In this document: positions 1 to 9,928 of the stretch, piece after piece
Layout of the letters: every line of letters starts with the position of its first letter
How positions within the stretch are numbered: the stretch's first letter is position 1
Assembly: GCA_004525875.1 (NCBI GenBank)
Contig: SPBQ01000016.1
Span: forward strand, 1 to 14,232
Origin: Myxococcales bacterium
GTDB taxonomy: Bacteria; Desulfobacterota_B; Binatia; UBA1149; SPBQ01
Direction: 5' to 3'
DNA length: 14,232 nt
The notes under the pieces: model-generated
What the model was told of the DNA's origin: nothing
The model's database searches: none
What the model saw: only the letters and a program-made list of their open reading frames with translations
Translations under genes and position numbers: made by a program

Positions 1-216
1 AAGCTCGACGAGTTCCGGGACACGCTCAAAGGCCGCGAGTCCGAGATCTTCACGGAACGCTTGCTCGCCGAGGATCCACTCACGCTCCAGGATCTCGGCG
101 AGCGGTACGGCGTGAGCCGCGAGCGGGTCCGCCAGATAGAGGAAGGACTGCGCAAGCGACTGCGTGAGTTCCTCGTCCGGCAGCTTCGCGAGGTCCCCGA
201 TCCTACGGCAATCTGA
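1..216 (+). CDS. rpoH: RNA polymerase sigma-32-type factor, C-terminal end (partial)
   Basis: This is the last 71 codons of a sigma-70 family factor; the start lies outside the window. The frame is open from base 1 to the TGA at 214-216. The visible part is sigma region 4: a stretch with LTLQDLGERYGVSRERVRQI is the region 4.2 helix-turn-helix that contacts the -35 promoter element, and it is followed by a basic helix (KRLREFL). The preceding residues (LDEFRDTLKGRESEIF) resemble the RpoH group more than RpoD, whose end normally carries a KLRHPSRS-like tail that is absent here. RpoH directs core polymerase to heat-shock promoters. The family assignment is strong, but the RpoH subgroup rests on only a third or less of the protein, so another alternative sigma factor is possible. 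Confidence 0.78.
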   Translation, partial: KLDEFRDTLKGRESEIFTERLLAEDPLTLQDLGERYGVSRERVRQIEEGLRKRLREFLVRQLREVPDPTAI

Positions 217-234
217 CCGTGAGTCAGTCTTTTT
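213..234 (+). terminator. Weak Rho-independent terminator overlapping the sigma-factor stop
   Basis: A 5-bp perfect stem (CTGAC at 213-217, GTCAG at 223-227) with a 5-nt loop is followed by TCTTTTT at 228-234. The stem begins inside the stop region of the sigma-factor gene. The stem is short, so termination may be partial. Confidence 0.4.
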
Positions 235-343
235 GCCTGGCTGTCGCCGCGTTGGCCGGTCCGCGCCCCTCAATGGTCCGTCGCCGGAGCGCGTGCTAAA
301 CTGAGCCGTTCGGCGTGGCGTCGCGCCGAGCCCGGGACTTCCA

Positions 344-1087
344 TTGAGCGGGCATGCGCATACCACCGCCGCGATGATCGTGATCGGCAACGAGATTCTC
401 TCGGGCAAGGTTGACGACAGTAACTCCGCGTTCCTCGCCAAGGCCCTGCGAGCGGCGGGCGTAAGCCTCGAACGCGTGATCGTGATCCCTGATGACGTGC
501 CGACCATCTCCACGACGGTCGCCGAGTATGCCGCTCGTTACGACATCGTTTTCACGTCGGGCGGTGTCGGGCCGACGCACGATGACATGACGATCGCCGG
601 TGTCGCTTCTGCCTTCGACTGCGAAGTCATCCATGCTCCCGAGCTCCGCGCCTTGATCGAAGAGCACATCGGTCACGACGCCGCATCGCCGTATCTCAAG
701 ATGGCTGAGGTCCCCCGGGGCGCCGAGTTGGTGGACGGTGGCTCGAGCAACTTTCCGACCGTACTCAAGGAGAATGTCTACATCCTTCCCGGCATCCCGG
801 AGATCTTCGAAAAGAAGATCTCCGCGCTCGCCGGGCGCTTCCAGACCCGTCCGTACTTTCTGTGGCAGGTGCTGGTGAACGAGAACGAGGCGCGCATCGC
901 CGAGTATCTCAATGCGACGCTGGAGGTTTTTCCCGAGCTGATGCTGGGGTCTTACCCCAAGCTTTCCAACCCCGAGTACAGCGTGCGTCTCACGCTCGAG
1001 TCGAAGGACGAGAGCTACCTGGACGCGGCGCTGGACGATCTCGTCGGCCGCATGCCGGCCGAGTTCATAGTCCGAATAGAAAGATAG
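344..1087 (+). CDS. Competence/damage-inducible protein A-like (CinA N-terminal, MoaB/MogA fold)
   Basis: The 247-residue protein is a stand-alone molybdopterin-binding-like domain of the CinA N-terminal type; it lacks the C-terminal deamidase domain of full CinA. Visible landmarks are the opening MIVIGNEILSGK (about residues 11-22), the TSGGVGPTHDD nucleotide/pterin-binding loop (71-81), and ILPGIPEIF (147-155). Full-length CinA proteins are NMN deamidases, and the N-domain has ADP-ribose pyrophosphatase activity in some species; whether this short form does either is unknown. The TTG at 344 is the first possible start after an in-frame stop. The ATG at 374 would begin right at the conserved strand and remove the first ten residues. 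Relatives usually have a few residues before this strand, so I prefer the TTG. Neither start has a Shine-Dalgarno sequence. Confidence 0.88.
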   Translation: MSGHAHTTAAMIVIGNEILSGKVDDSNSAFLAKALRAAGVSLERVIVIPDDVPTISTTVAEYAARYDIVFTSGGVGPTHDDMTIAGVASAFDCEVIHAPELRALIEEHIGHDAASPYLKMAEVPRGAELVDGGSSNFPTVLKENVYILPGIPEIFEKKISALAGRFQTRPYFLWQVLVNENEARIAEYLNATLEVFPELMLGSYPKLSNPEYSVRLTLESKDESYLDAALDDLVGRMPAEFIVRIER

Positions 1088-1139
1088 CACGCCCGATCGA
1101 CGACACTCGTTCGTCGGGCACGGTAGTGGAGGTGAAGTG

Positions 1140-1490
1140 ATGGAAGACAGGACGAAACTGACGATCAAGGCCGGGATTGCGGCCTGCGGTGCGGCTGCCG
1201 TGCTGTTGGCTGGAACGGCGTGCGCGGACGACGTCGAGCGCGCCACCGATGATGCGGGGCTGGGCATGGCCACCGTGTTCGCCAACGTGTTCTACATGCC
1301 CGTCAAGCTCGGTTACGCGGCCGTCGGCGGGCTCACCGGTGGGCTCGGCTATGTGGTGACGGGCGGTAACAAGGACGTCGCGCAGCGAGTGTGGGTCCAT
1401 TCGCTTGGCGGCGACTATGTCCTTTCCCGAGAGATGGTGGCGGGCGACGAGCCGATCGAGTTCGGCGGCCAGGCCGACCCGGACATGTAG
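1140..1490 (+). CDS. Small secreted glycine-rich protein of unknown function
   Basis: The 116-residue protein has a Sec signal peptide: a basic start, a hydrophobic core (about residues 12-26) and an Ala-x-Ala site before DD near residue 30. A Cys lies within the cleavage motif, but the preceding residues (GTA) are not a good lipobox, so signal peptidase I processing is more likely than lipidation. The mature part has a conserved-looking block, FYMPVKLGYAAVGGLTGGLG, followed by TGG and later LGGDYVL; the glycine spacing resembles a glycine zipper and may form a membrane-inserted hairpin. I recognise this as a type of small exported protein seen in deltaproteobacteria-like genomes, with no known function. 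A strong GGAGGTG at 1128-1134 lies 5 nt before the ATG, which favours that ATG over the GTG one codon upstream. Confidence 0.8.
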   Translation: MEDRTKLTIKAGIAACGAAAVLLAGTACADDVERATDDAGLGMATVFANVFYMPVKLGYAAVGGLTGGLGYVVTGGNKDVAQRVWVHSLGGDYVLSREMVAGDEPIEFGGQADPDM

Positions 1491-1499
1491 GTCGCCGCC

Positions 1500-1528
1500 T
1501 TGTCACACCGCCCCTGGTCAGATAGTTT
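1500..1528 (+). promoter_or_regulatory. Candidate sigma-70 promoter for the SRPBCC lipoprotein gene
   Basis: TTGTCA at 1500-1505 matches the -35 consensus at five of six positions. It is followed after 17 nt by TAGTTT at 1523-1528, which keeps the key T, A and final T of a -10 box. It lies in the 136-nt gap between two genes and would give a leader of roughly 90 nt. This is pattern matching only. Confidence 0.4.
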
Positions 1529-1626
1529 CCCGGGTTGCCGATCGGCCGGTGCCTGCGCTCCTCATCCGCTGTTCCCTGAAGACACCCGGGTCTGTCGCTA
1601 GTTTCCAAGGAGAGGTGTTCGGAAAA

Positions 1627-2235
1627 ATGCGAAATCGAAGCTTCAATATCGTGCTTGTCGGGATGAGCCTCGTCATGCTCGTGACGGTGTCCGGTTGTGA
1701 CATGATTCGCGGCTACCTGGAGGCGAACAGGAGAGCAAAGGAATGGGACGGACCGGTCAAGGAGATCACCTTCGAGAAGCTCGACAAGGACGGCAAGGTC
1801 TTCGATATCGAGCTGCACTCGAGAATCGACGCACCGGTTGACGTCGTCTGGGCGGCGATGAAGGAGCCCGAGCGGCTGGCGGAGTTCAGCGACCAGTACA
1901 AGAAGAGTGAGCTGCTGGCGGAGTCGGGCAACTCCAAGGACCTCGAGATTCTCGTCATGGCACTCGGTAACCTGCAGCAGTTCAAGATGCGATTGACGTT
2001 CGATGACGCGAACAAGACCGTGACGCTCGAGACGCTCCAGTCGACGCTCGCCGACATCGAGGGGAGCTACCAGATCGAGCCGTCACCGGACGGAACGAAG
2101 ACTCTGTACATCTACAAGGCTACCCAGACCGACAAGATCGCGTTGCCGATCTCGACCGACGTGCAGCGAAGTGCGCTCAAGGAGAGCTTCGTGAATCAGG
2201 TCAAGGCGATCAAGAAGCAGATCGGCGTGAGCTGA
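1627..2235 (+). CDS. SRPBCC (START-like) domain lipoprotein
   Basis: The 202-residue protein begins with a lipoprotein signal: basic residues, a hydrophobic core and the lipobox V-S-G-C with Cys24 as the lipidated residue. Asp at +2 would, by the E. coli sorting rule, favour retention in the inner membrane. The mature part (about 55-200) resembles the SRPBCC/polyketide-cyclase helix-grip fold: IDAPVDVVWAAMKEPERLAEF is the typical first strand and helix, and the C-terminal segment with ALKESFVNQVKAIKKQ is the typical long final helix. Such domains bind hydrophobic ligands; no ligand can be named here. The ATG at 1627 is chosen because the signal peptide starts there and AAGGAGAGG lies 11 nt upstream. 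The frame is open further upstream, but without a plausible signal. The gene is followed by a strong terminator. Confidence 0.82.
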   Translation: MRNRSFNIVLVGMSLVMLVTVSGCDMIRGYLEANRRAKEWDGPVKEITFEKLDKDGKVFDIELHSRIDAPVDVVWAAMKEPERLAEFSDQYKKSELLAESGNSKDLEILVMALGNLQQFKMRLTFDDANKTVTLETLQSTLADIEGSYQIEPSPDGTKTLYIYKATQTDKIALPISTDVQRSALKESFVNQVKAIKKQIGVS

Positions 2236-2260
2236 GGCAGCGGCCACCGGTCCGTGCGAG

Positions 2261-2293
2261 AAAGCCGCCCCTCCGGGGGCGGCTTTCTTTTTT
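2261..2293 (+). terminator. Strong Rho-independent terminator
   Basis: An 11-bp perfect stem (2261-2271 with 2276-2286), a TCCG tetraloop at 2272-2275 and a C plus six T tail at 2287-2293. It ends transcription after the lipoprotein gene. Only 31 nt separate it from the engB start. Confidence 0.93.
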
Positions 2294-2324
2294 CCGGCGC
2301 GAATCTCGGTACCCTCGTCCTTCG

Positions 2325-2903
2325 ATGAAGATCTCGCGAGCAGAGTTCTGGGCCGCTGCGGTGAGTGGAGACGCGATCCCCAGTGCGCGCTGTCCGGAGA
2401 TCGCCGTGGCTGGCCGGTCGAACGTCGGCAAGAGCTCGTTGATCAACCGCATGGTGGGTCGCAAGAGCCTTGCCCGCACCAGCTCGACTCCCGGCTGTAC
2501 GCGCGGGCTCATCTTCTACGGTCTCGATGATCGCCTGGCCCTCGTCGACCTGCCGGGCTTCGGCTGGGCGAAGCGCTCGAAGTCGGAGCGCGACACCTGG
2601 AAGCGTCTGGTCGAAGGTTACCTGGAGACGCGCGAGGTCCTGCTTGGTGTATTGCTCCTTATCGACGTCCGGCGCGGTCCGCAAGAGGAGGAGATCAAGC
2701 TGGCCGGTTATCTGGACGCACGCGAGCTGCCCTACGTCTGGATCCTGACCAAGTGCGACAAGCTCAAGCGCGCCGAGCTCCACCGGCGGCTGGCCGAGAT
2801 CGCCGACGAGCTCGCGCCGGCCGCATTCCTCACGACATCCTCGCGTACGGGTGCCGGCATCGCCGAGCTGTGGAAGTGGCTCGATCGCGCAATCTCCACG
2901 TGA
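2325..2903 (+). CDS. engB: Ribosome biogenesis GTP-binding protein EngB (YsxC/YihA)
   Basis: The 192-residue protein is a complete TRAFAC-class GTPase of the usual EngB length. It shows the P-loop GRSNVGKS (30-37), the switch I region SSTPGCTRG (about 53-61), the G3 box DLPGFG (75-80), the G4 box TKCD (142-145) and the G5-like SSRTG near the C-terminus. EngB assists late assembly of the large ribosomal subunit and is usually essential. The switch I sequence has CTRG where many homologues have RTQ, a mild departure. There is no Shine-Dalgarno sequence before the ATG, and a strong terminator ends 31 nt upstream, so this gene probably has its own promoter immediately upstream and heads the following gene run. 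The next gene starts 4 nt after its stop. Confidence 0.96.
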   Translation: MKISRAEFWAAAVSGDAIPSARCPEIAVAGRSNVGKSSLINRMVGRKSLARTSSTPGCTRGLIFYGLDDRLALVDLPGFGWAKRSKSERDTWKRLVEGYLETREVLLGVLLLIDVRRGPQEEEIKLAGYLDARELPYVWILTKCDKLKRAELHRRLAEIADELAPAAFLTTSSRTGAGIAELWKWLDRAIST

Positions 2904-2907
2904 ACCG

Positions 2908-3783
2908 ATGCCGGAGCTGAAAGATGTCATCGCCCTGCTGCGGCCGTTGCAGTGGGTGAAGAACGCGGTCGTGGCGGCGCCGCTGGTCTTTTCCCAGCGC
3001 TTCTTCTCGGTGGATGATCTCCTGGCGGCGGCGCTGGCGACGGCGGCGTTCTGCCTGGGTTCGAGCGCCACCTACGTCCTGAACGATGTCATCGACCGCG
3101 ACCGTGATCGGTACCACCCGCTCAAGTCGGACCGGCCGGTGGCCGCTGGCCGCGTCGGCCCTCGGGCCGCCGCGATGCTCGCCGCAGGCCTGCTCATTGC
3201 GGGTCTCGCGCTCGCGACGGTGGCGGGAGCGGACGTCGCCACTGTCCTCATCGCGTTCCTCCTCCTGCAGATCGCTTACTCGACCGTTCTTAAGCACATC
3301 GTCGTGGTCGATGTCTGCGCCCTGGCGACGGGCTTCGTGCTCCGCGCAGCGGCCGGTGTTATGGCCGTGAACGCCGCTCTTTCGCCGTGGCTGTTCGCAT
3401 GCACCTTTCTGCTGGCGCTGTTCCTCGCGCTCGGCAAGCGCCGCCACGAGCTCGTCCTGCTCGGCGGCGAGGCCGGCGGCCACCGCGAGGTGCTCGGCAG
3501 CTACACCCCCCGCCTGCTCGACGGGCTGGCCATGTCGGTCTCTATCGCGACGCTGGGCGCCTACACGCTGTACACGCTCTCGCCGGCGGTGCGCGAGAAG
3601 CTCGGTGAGGACCGCCTCTACCTCACAATCCCTTTTGTGGTCTTCGGGGTTTTCCGATACCTATTCTTGGTTTACAGGCGCAAGGAAGGTGGAAACCCGA
3701 CGGCCGTGCTTCTCGGCGACCTCCCGCTCCAGATCGGGATCGCCGCCTGGATCGGTACGGTCTTCCTGCTGCTCTACCGCTAG
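2908..3783 (+). CDS. Decaprenyl-phosphate phosphoribosyltransferase-like UbiA-family membrane enzyme
   Basis: The 291-residue integral membrane protein belongs to the UbiA prenyltransferase superfamily. The Mg-diphosphate motif NDVIDRDRDRYHP (59-71) continues into LKSDRP, and a second motif region, YSTVLKHIVVVDV (124-136), follows; several hydrophobic helices cover the rest, including the last one ending FLLLYR. The HPLKSDRP continuation and the second motif resemble the group of mycobacterial Rv3806c, which transfers 5-phosphoribose from PRPP to polyprenyl phosphate, supplying lipid-linked pentose for cell-surface glycans. The substrate is inferred from subgroup resemblance. The ATG lies 4 nt after the engB stop, which suggests cotranscription; no other pentose-lipid pathway gene is visible here. 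Confidence 0.85.
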   Translation: MPELKDVIALLRPLQWVKNAVVAAPLVFSQRFFSVDDLLAAALATAAFCLGSSATYVLNDVIDRDRDRYHPLKSDRPVAAGRVGPRAAAMLAAGLLIAGLALATVAGADVATVLIAFLLLQIAYSTVLKHIVVVDVCALATGFVLRAAAGVMAVNAALSPWLFACTFLLALFLALGKRRHELVLLGGEAGGHREVLGSYTPRLLDGLAMSVSIATLGAYTLYTLSPAVREKLGEDRLYLTIPFVVFGVFRYLFLVYRRKEGGNPTAVLLGDLPLQIGIAAWIGTVFLLLYR

Positions 3784-3864
3784 CGCCGCGCACCCGACCC
3801 GCGCACCGGGGGTTGTCGCCCCTCGTTTAGCAGCTCGAGCGGGATTCTGAAGCGGGACTTTGTA

Positions 3865-4995
3865 ATGGATCAGAGCATCGTAGCCGTCGTCAAGACCCGC
3901 CCGGAGTCGGTGGTCGCAGACTACGGCCGTCTCATGAAGATGGCCGAGGCCGACCGCTTCCTGCCGCGCGACCACGACACGCTTATCAAGCTCAACCTCT
4001 CCTGGACCAAGTACTTCCCCTCGTGCTCTTCCCAGCCGTGGCAGGTCGAGGGCGTGGTTCGCGCGTTGCTGGACAGCGACTGGCCGCGCGACAAGCTGAT
4101 CCCGGTCGAGAACAAGACGGTCGTCACCGATCCTCTCAAGGGGTGCGAGAACAACCTGTGGGGCGGTGTCCTTCGTCACTACGGTCTCGACTTCACGCCG
4201 CTTACGACCGTGGAGTGGAAGGTCCGCAAGTTCGAGAGCCCCCTGCTCAAGCTCAACGAGATCTTCCCCGAGGGCATCGAGGTGCCCGTCCTGTTCGAGG
4301 GGAAGAACGTCGTGCACCTGCCGACCGTGAAGACGCACGGCCACTCCACGACCACCGGCGCGATCAAGAACGCCTTCGGCGGCCTGCTCAAGGAAGTCCG
4401 CCACTACGCCCACAAACACATTCACGAAGTGCTCGTGGACCTCGTCTACATGCAGCGCGAGCTACATTCCGGGGTGTTCGCGGTGATGGACGGTACGGTT
4501 TGCGGCGACGGTGCCGGACCGCGCACGATGTTTCCGCGTATCAAGAACTACCTGCTCGCCAGCGGTGATAGCGTGGCGATCGACGCCGTTGCTGCGAAGA
4601 TGATGGGTTTCGATCCTCTCCAGATCCCCTATCTTCGCATGTGTCACGAGCGCGAGCTCGGTTGCGCGGATCTTTCGAAGATTCGCTTCGAAGGGCAAGA
4701 CGTCTCGAACGTGAACTTCGGCTTCGAGACCAAGAAGAGCTTCGTGATCTGGGGAGATCAGATGCTGCGCAAGGGCCCGCTGCAGTTCCTCGAGAAGATG
4801 GCGTTGCACTCTCCACTGGTGGTCTGGGCGCCGTTCGCGTCGAACGTCTACCACGATCTGTTGTGGTACCCGACGGTGGGCGCGAGGCGCATTCGCGAGT
4901 TCCGCGCCACAGAGTGGGGCCGGCTCTTCGAGACGTATCGCAACCCGCCGGCCGCGCCGTCGCCTGTGGCCGACCCGGCGCTGGAGCCCGCCTGA
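3865..4995 (+). CDS. DUF362 domain-containing protein
   Basis: The 376-residue soluble protein matches the DUF362 family. The characteristic block [17 protein letters not shown] (153-169) followed by FGGL is clear, as are an early KLNLSW (42-47), the acidic [13 protein letters not shown] (208-220) and the [14 protein letters not shown] segment. Some DUF362 proteins carry 4Fe-4S ferredoxin motifs; none is visible here, although isolated cysteines occur at SCSS, KGCE, TVCG and MCHERELGC. The family has no settled biochemical function. An 81-nt gap precedes it, without a clear promoter or Shine-Dalgarno sequence, and secA starts 10 nt after its stop, which suggests it is part of the same transcript as secA. 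The Ala/Pro-rich tail is probably unstructured. Confidence 0.9.
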   Translation: MDQSIVAVVKTRPESVVADYGRLMKMAEADRFLPRDHDTLIKLNLSWTKYFPSCSSQPWQVEGVVRALLDSDWPRDKLIPVENKTVVTDPLKGCENNLWGGVLRHYGLDFTPLTTVEWKVRKFESPLLKLNEIFPEGIEVPVLFEGKNVVHLPTVKTHGHSTTTGAIKNAFGGLLKEVRHYAHKHIHEVLVDLVYMQRELHSGVFAVMDGTVCGDGAGPRTMFPRIKNYLLASGDSVAIDAVAAKMMGFDPLQIPYLRMCHERELGCADLSKIRFEGQDVSNVNFGFETKKSFVIWGDQMLRKGPLQFLEKMALHSPLVVWAPFASNVYHDLLWYPTVGARRIREFRATEWGRLFETYRNPPAAPSPVADPALEPA

Positions 4996-5005
4996 CGATT
5001 CCCTC

Positions 5006-7657
<2,652 letters not shown>

Positions 7658-7671
7658 CCTGACGGCGTCAC

Positions 7672-8892
7672 GTGAAGATTGAGCCCGGAACCCCTCCGAC
7701 CCCGATCGCCGGATTCCGATTCTCCGGAGTCCATGGCGGCCTAAAGCCCAGGGGGCGGCGCGACTTCGCACTGATCGTCGCCGATCGACCGGCCGTGTGT
7801 GCCGCGGCTTACACCAGCAACCGAGCGGCGGCTGCGCCCGTGGTGGTTGCTCGGCGCAACAGTGCCGACAGCCGCGTGCAGGCCGTGATGGTGAACTCGG
7901 GCAACGCCAACGCCGCCACCGGCGAGCAAGGGCTCAAGTTCGTCGAGTGGAGCTGCCGGGAGCTCGCCTCCCGGCTATCGATCGATCCGAGCCTCGTCTT
8001 GCCCTGCTCGACCGGGGTCATCGGCGTTCAGCTCGAGCGTACACCGTTCGCACGCGCGATCTCGCTGGCCGTGGATGGACTGAGCCCGCGCGGGTTCACG
8101 GCTGCCGCTCGCGGCATCATGACCAGCGACGCCTTCCCGAAATGGAGTCATCGTGCCATCGATGTCGACGGCGACGCGGTGACGGTGGCGGCCATGGCCA
8201 AGGGCGCCGGCATGATCAATCCCCGCATGGTTCCGTCGGCCACCATGCTCTCATTCGTGATGACCGACGCTGACGTTTCACCGGCCGCTGCGCGAACGAT
8301 GCTGGACGCTGCTTTGGCGCTGTCGTTCAATCGAATCACCGTGGACGGCGATACCAGCACGAACGACTCCGTGGTTCTGCTGGCCTCCGGCAAGGCGGCC
8401 GGTTCCACCATCGAGGGCCCCGACAGCCCCGGCTACTGGCCGGTCGCGGAGGCGGTGGTGGCCGTGATGGACGAGCTGTCGCGGATGATCGTGCGCGACG
8501 GTGAGGGCGCCACCAAGGTCGTCGACGTCGTCGTCGTCGGCGCCGGCAGCGATGCCGACGCCGAGCGTGTCGCGCGCGCGATCGCCGGCTCGGTTCTCCT
8601 CAAGACCGCGCTCGCGGGCGCCGACCCGAACTGGGGCCGGATCGTGTCGGCCGCGGGCAACTCGGGCGTCGAGTTTGACGTCTCCGGTATCGAGATTGAC
8701 ATCGCCGGCGAGGCGCTCGTCAAACGCGGCACCTTGATCTCGGACGAGGCAAGACGCCGGGTCAGAAAGCTCATGAAAGCTGCCGAGTACACGATCAACG
8801 TGCGGATTGGAACCGGTGCCGGCGCCGCGACGATCGTCACTTCGGATCTCACCGAGGCCTACGTTCGTTTCAACGCGGCGTACACGAGCTAG
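7672..8892 (+). CDS. argJ: Bifunctional glutamate N-acetyltransferase/amino-acid acetyltransferase ArgJ
   Basis: The 406-residue protein is a full-length ArgJ, which transfers the acetyl group of N-acetylornithine to glutamate and, in bifunctional forms, can also use acetyl-CoA in arginine biosynthesis. Visible sites are VNSGNANAATG (about 74-84), the oxyanion-hole motif LPCSTGVIG (110-118), KGAGM (177-181) and the autoproteolysis site A190-T191 in SATMLSF, where Thr191 would become the N-terminal nucleophile of the beta chain. DPNWGRI lies in the C-terminal half. Between KGAGM and ATML the protein has about three more residues than the usual spacing. The GTG at 7672 is chosen as the first start after secA and gives a normal N-terminus. 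Whether it is mono- or bifunctional cannot be told from sequence. Confidence 0.97.
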   Translation: MKIEPGTPPTPIAGFRFSGVHGGLKPRGRRDFALIVADRPAVCAAAYTSNRAAAAPVVVARRNSADSRVQAVMVNSGNANAATGEQGLKFVEWSCRELASRLSIDPSLVLPCSTGVIGVQLERTPFARAISLAVDGLSPRGFTAAARGIMTSDAFPKWSHRAIDVDGDAVTVAAMAKGAGMINPRMVPSATMLSFVMTDADVSPAAARTMLDAALALSFNRITVDGDTSTNDSVVLLASGKAAGSTIEGPDSPGYWPVAEAVVAVMDELSRMIVRDGEGATKVVDVVVVGAGSDADAERVARAIAGSVLLKTALAGADPNWGRIVSAAGNSGVEFDVSGIEIDIAGEALVKRGTLISDEARRRVRKLMKAAEYTINVRIGTGAGAATIVTSDLTEAYVRFNAAYTS

Positions 8893-8899
8893 ATTCGAA

Positions 8900-9928
8900 T
8901 TGGCGCTCAACGGTCGCAATCCCAGATGGGCCGACTGGCCCGCCGAGAAACTCCTCGACCTCCGGATGTGTGATCTCGGCCTCGAGGTCGCGGGAAGCTG
9001 TATCGAGGCCGGCGTGGAACGGCTCTACGCGGAGCTCGAGGACCGCGATCTCAGGGTGAAGCCGCACGTCTGGTTGTCCAACGAGTGGTTCTGTCCCGAC
9101 GGTGTTCCTGGCATCGCGGCGCCGTTCTATCTTGCCCACCCGCGTCTGAAGCGGCTTGAGCGGCGTCACATGCTGGAAGTGGAAGGCGGCACGCATCGCG
9201 AGATGCGCAAGCTGCTGCGCCACGAGGCCGGCCACGCGATCGTACACGCGTTCAATCTGCAGCGGCGCAAGCGCTGGCGGGAAGTATTCGGTTCGCCGGG
9301 ACTTCCGTATCCCGAGTACTACCGTCCGAACCCGGCCAGCCGTCGCTACGTGCTCAACCTCGATCTCTGGTATGCTCAGGCCCACCCGCACGAGGATTTC
9401 GCCGAAACCTTCGCCGTCTGGCTGGCGCCACGCTCGAACTGGCGGCAGCGTTACGCTGGCTGGCCCGCGCTGCGCAAGCTCGAGTACGTCGACGAGCTGA
9501 TGGCGAGTCTCGCCGGCGAGCAGCCGTGCGTGATGACGCGCCGCCGGGTGGATCCGATCTCGGCGCTGCGCCAGACACTGCGCGATTACTACCGCGACAA
9601 GGGGGATCGCTACGCGCCCGGTCACCCCGACGACTACGACGACGATCTCAAACGGCTGTTCACGGACGTCGTCAACGGCCGTTCGGGCCGGCCGGCCGCC
9701 AGTTTCCTGCGATCGCACCGCAGCGAGATCCGCCGCATGGTCGCGCGCTGGACGGGAGAATACGAGTTCACGCTCGACGTGGTGCTCGGCGAGATGATCG
9801 GCCGCTGCAAGGAGCTCAGGCTGCGCGCGGTGGGGGACGAGCAGCGGATGAAGCTCGACTTCACCATTCTGCTCACGTCCCACACGATGCACTACCTGTA
9901 CCGCAAGCGCGAGTGGCACGCCTTGTGA
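8900..9928 (+). CDS. Putative zinc metallopeptidase (Peptidase_Mx-like)
   Basis: The 342-residue protein has a zinc-protease motif HEAGH (108-112) and, about 50 residues later, a conserved HPHEDFAETFAVWL segment (162-175), in which a Glu of EDFAE probably supplies the third zinc ligand, as in gluzincins. Upstream blocks WLSNEWFCPDGVPG and APFYLAHPRL (about 58-83) also look family-specific. No signal peptide or membrane helix is visible, so it should be cytoplasmic. It resembles the group annotated as putative zinc-binding metallopeptidase; its substrate is unknown. The start is uncertain: TTG at 8900 sits 7 nt after argJ and keeps the NGRNPRWADW block, the ATG at 8966 would remove it, and an earlier TTG at 8807 would overlap argJ. 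Its stop overlaps the start of the ATP-grasp gene by 4 nt. Confidence 0.82.
   Translation: MALNGRNPRWADWPAEKLLDLRMCDLGLEVAGSCIEAGVERLYAELEDRDLRVKPHVWLSNEWFCPDGVPGIAAPFYLAHPRLKRLERRHMLEVEGGTHREMRKLLRHEAGHAIVHAFNLQRRKRWREVFGSPGLPYPEYYRPNPASRRYVLNLDLWYAQAHPHEDFAETFAVWLAPRSNWRQRYAGWPALRKLEYVDELMASLAGEQPCVMTRRRVDPISALRQTLRDYYRDKGDRYAPGHPDDYDDDLKRLFTDVVNGRSGRPAASFLRSHRSEIRRMVARWTGEYEFTLDVVLGEMIGRCKELRLRAVGDEQRMKLDFTILLTSHTMHYLYRKREWHAL

Noticed and set aside
274..302. TAAACT at 297-302 as a -10 box for the CinA-like gene
   Set aside because: The hexamer at the matching -35 distance is TGGTCC, far from consensus, and the start codon is 41 nt away without a Shine-Dalgarno sequence to anchor it.
1089..1121. 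Inverted repeat GCCCGA/TCGGGC between the CinA-like and secreted-protein genes, considered as a terminator
   Set aside because: The stem is short and interrupted and no T run follows, so it is not a credible intrinsic terminator.
296..1285. - strand open frame opposite the CinA-like gene
   Set aside because: The + strand frame carries clear family motifs; the - strand translation has none and also runs across the next gene.
3806..3832. GGGGG...CCCC hairpin after the phosphoribosyltransferase gene, considered as a terminator
   Set aside because: It has a stem of only about 4-5 bp and a tail of TCGTTT rather than a T run, so it is too weak to call.
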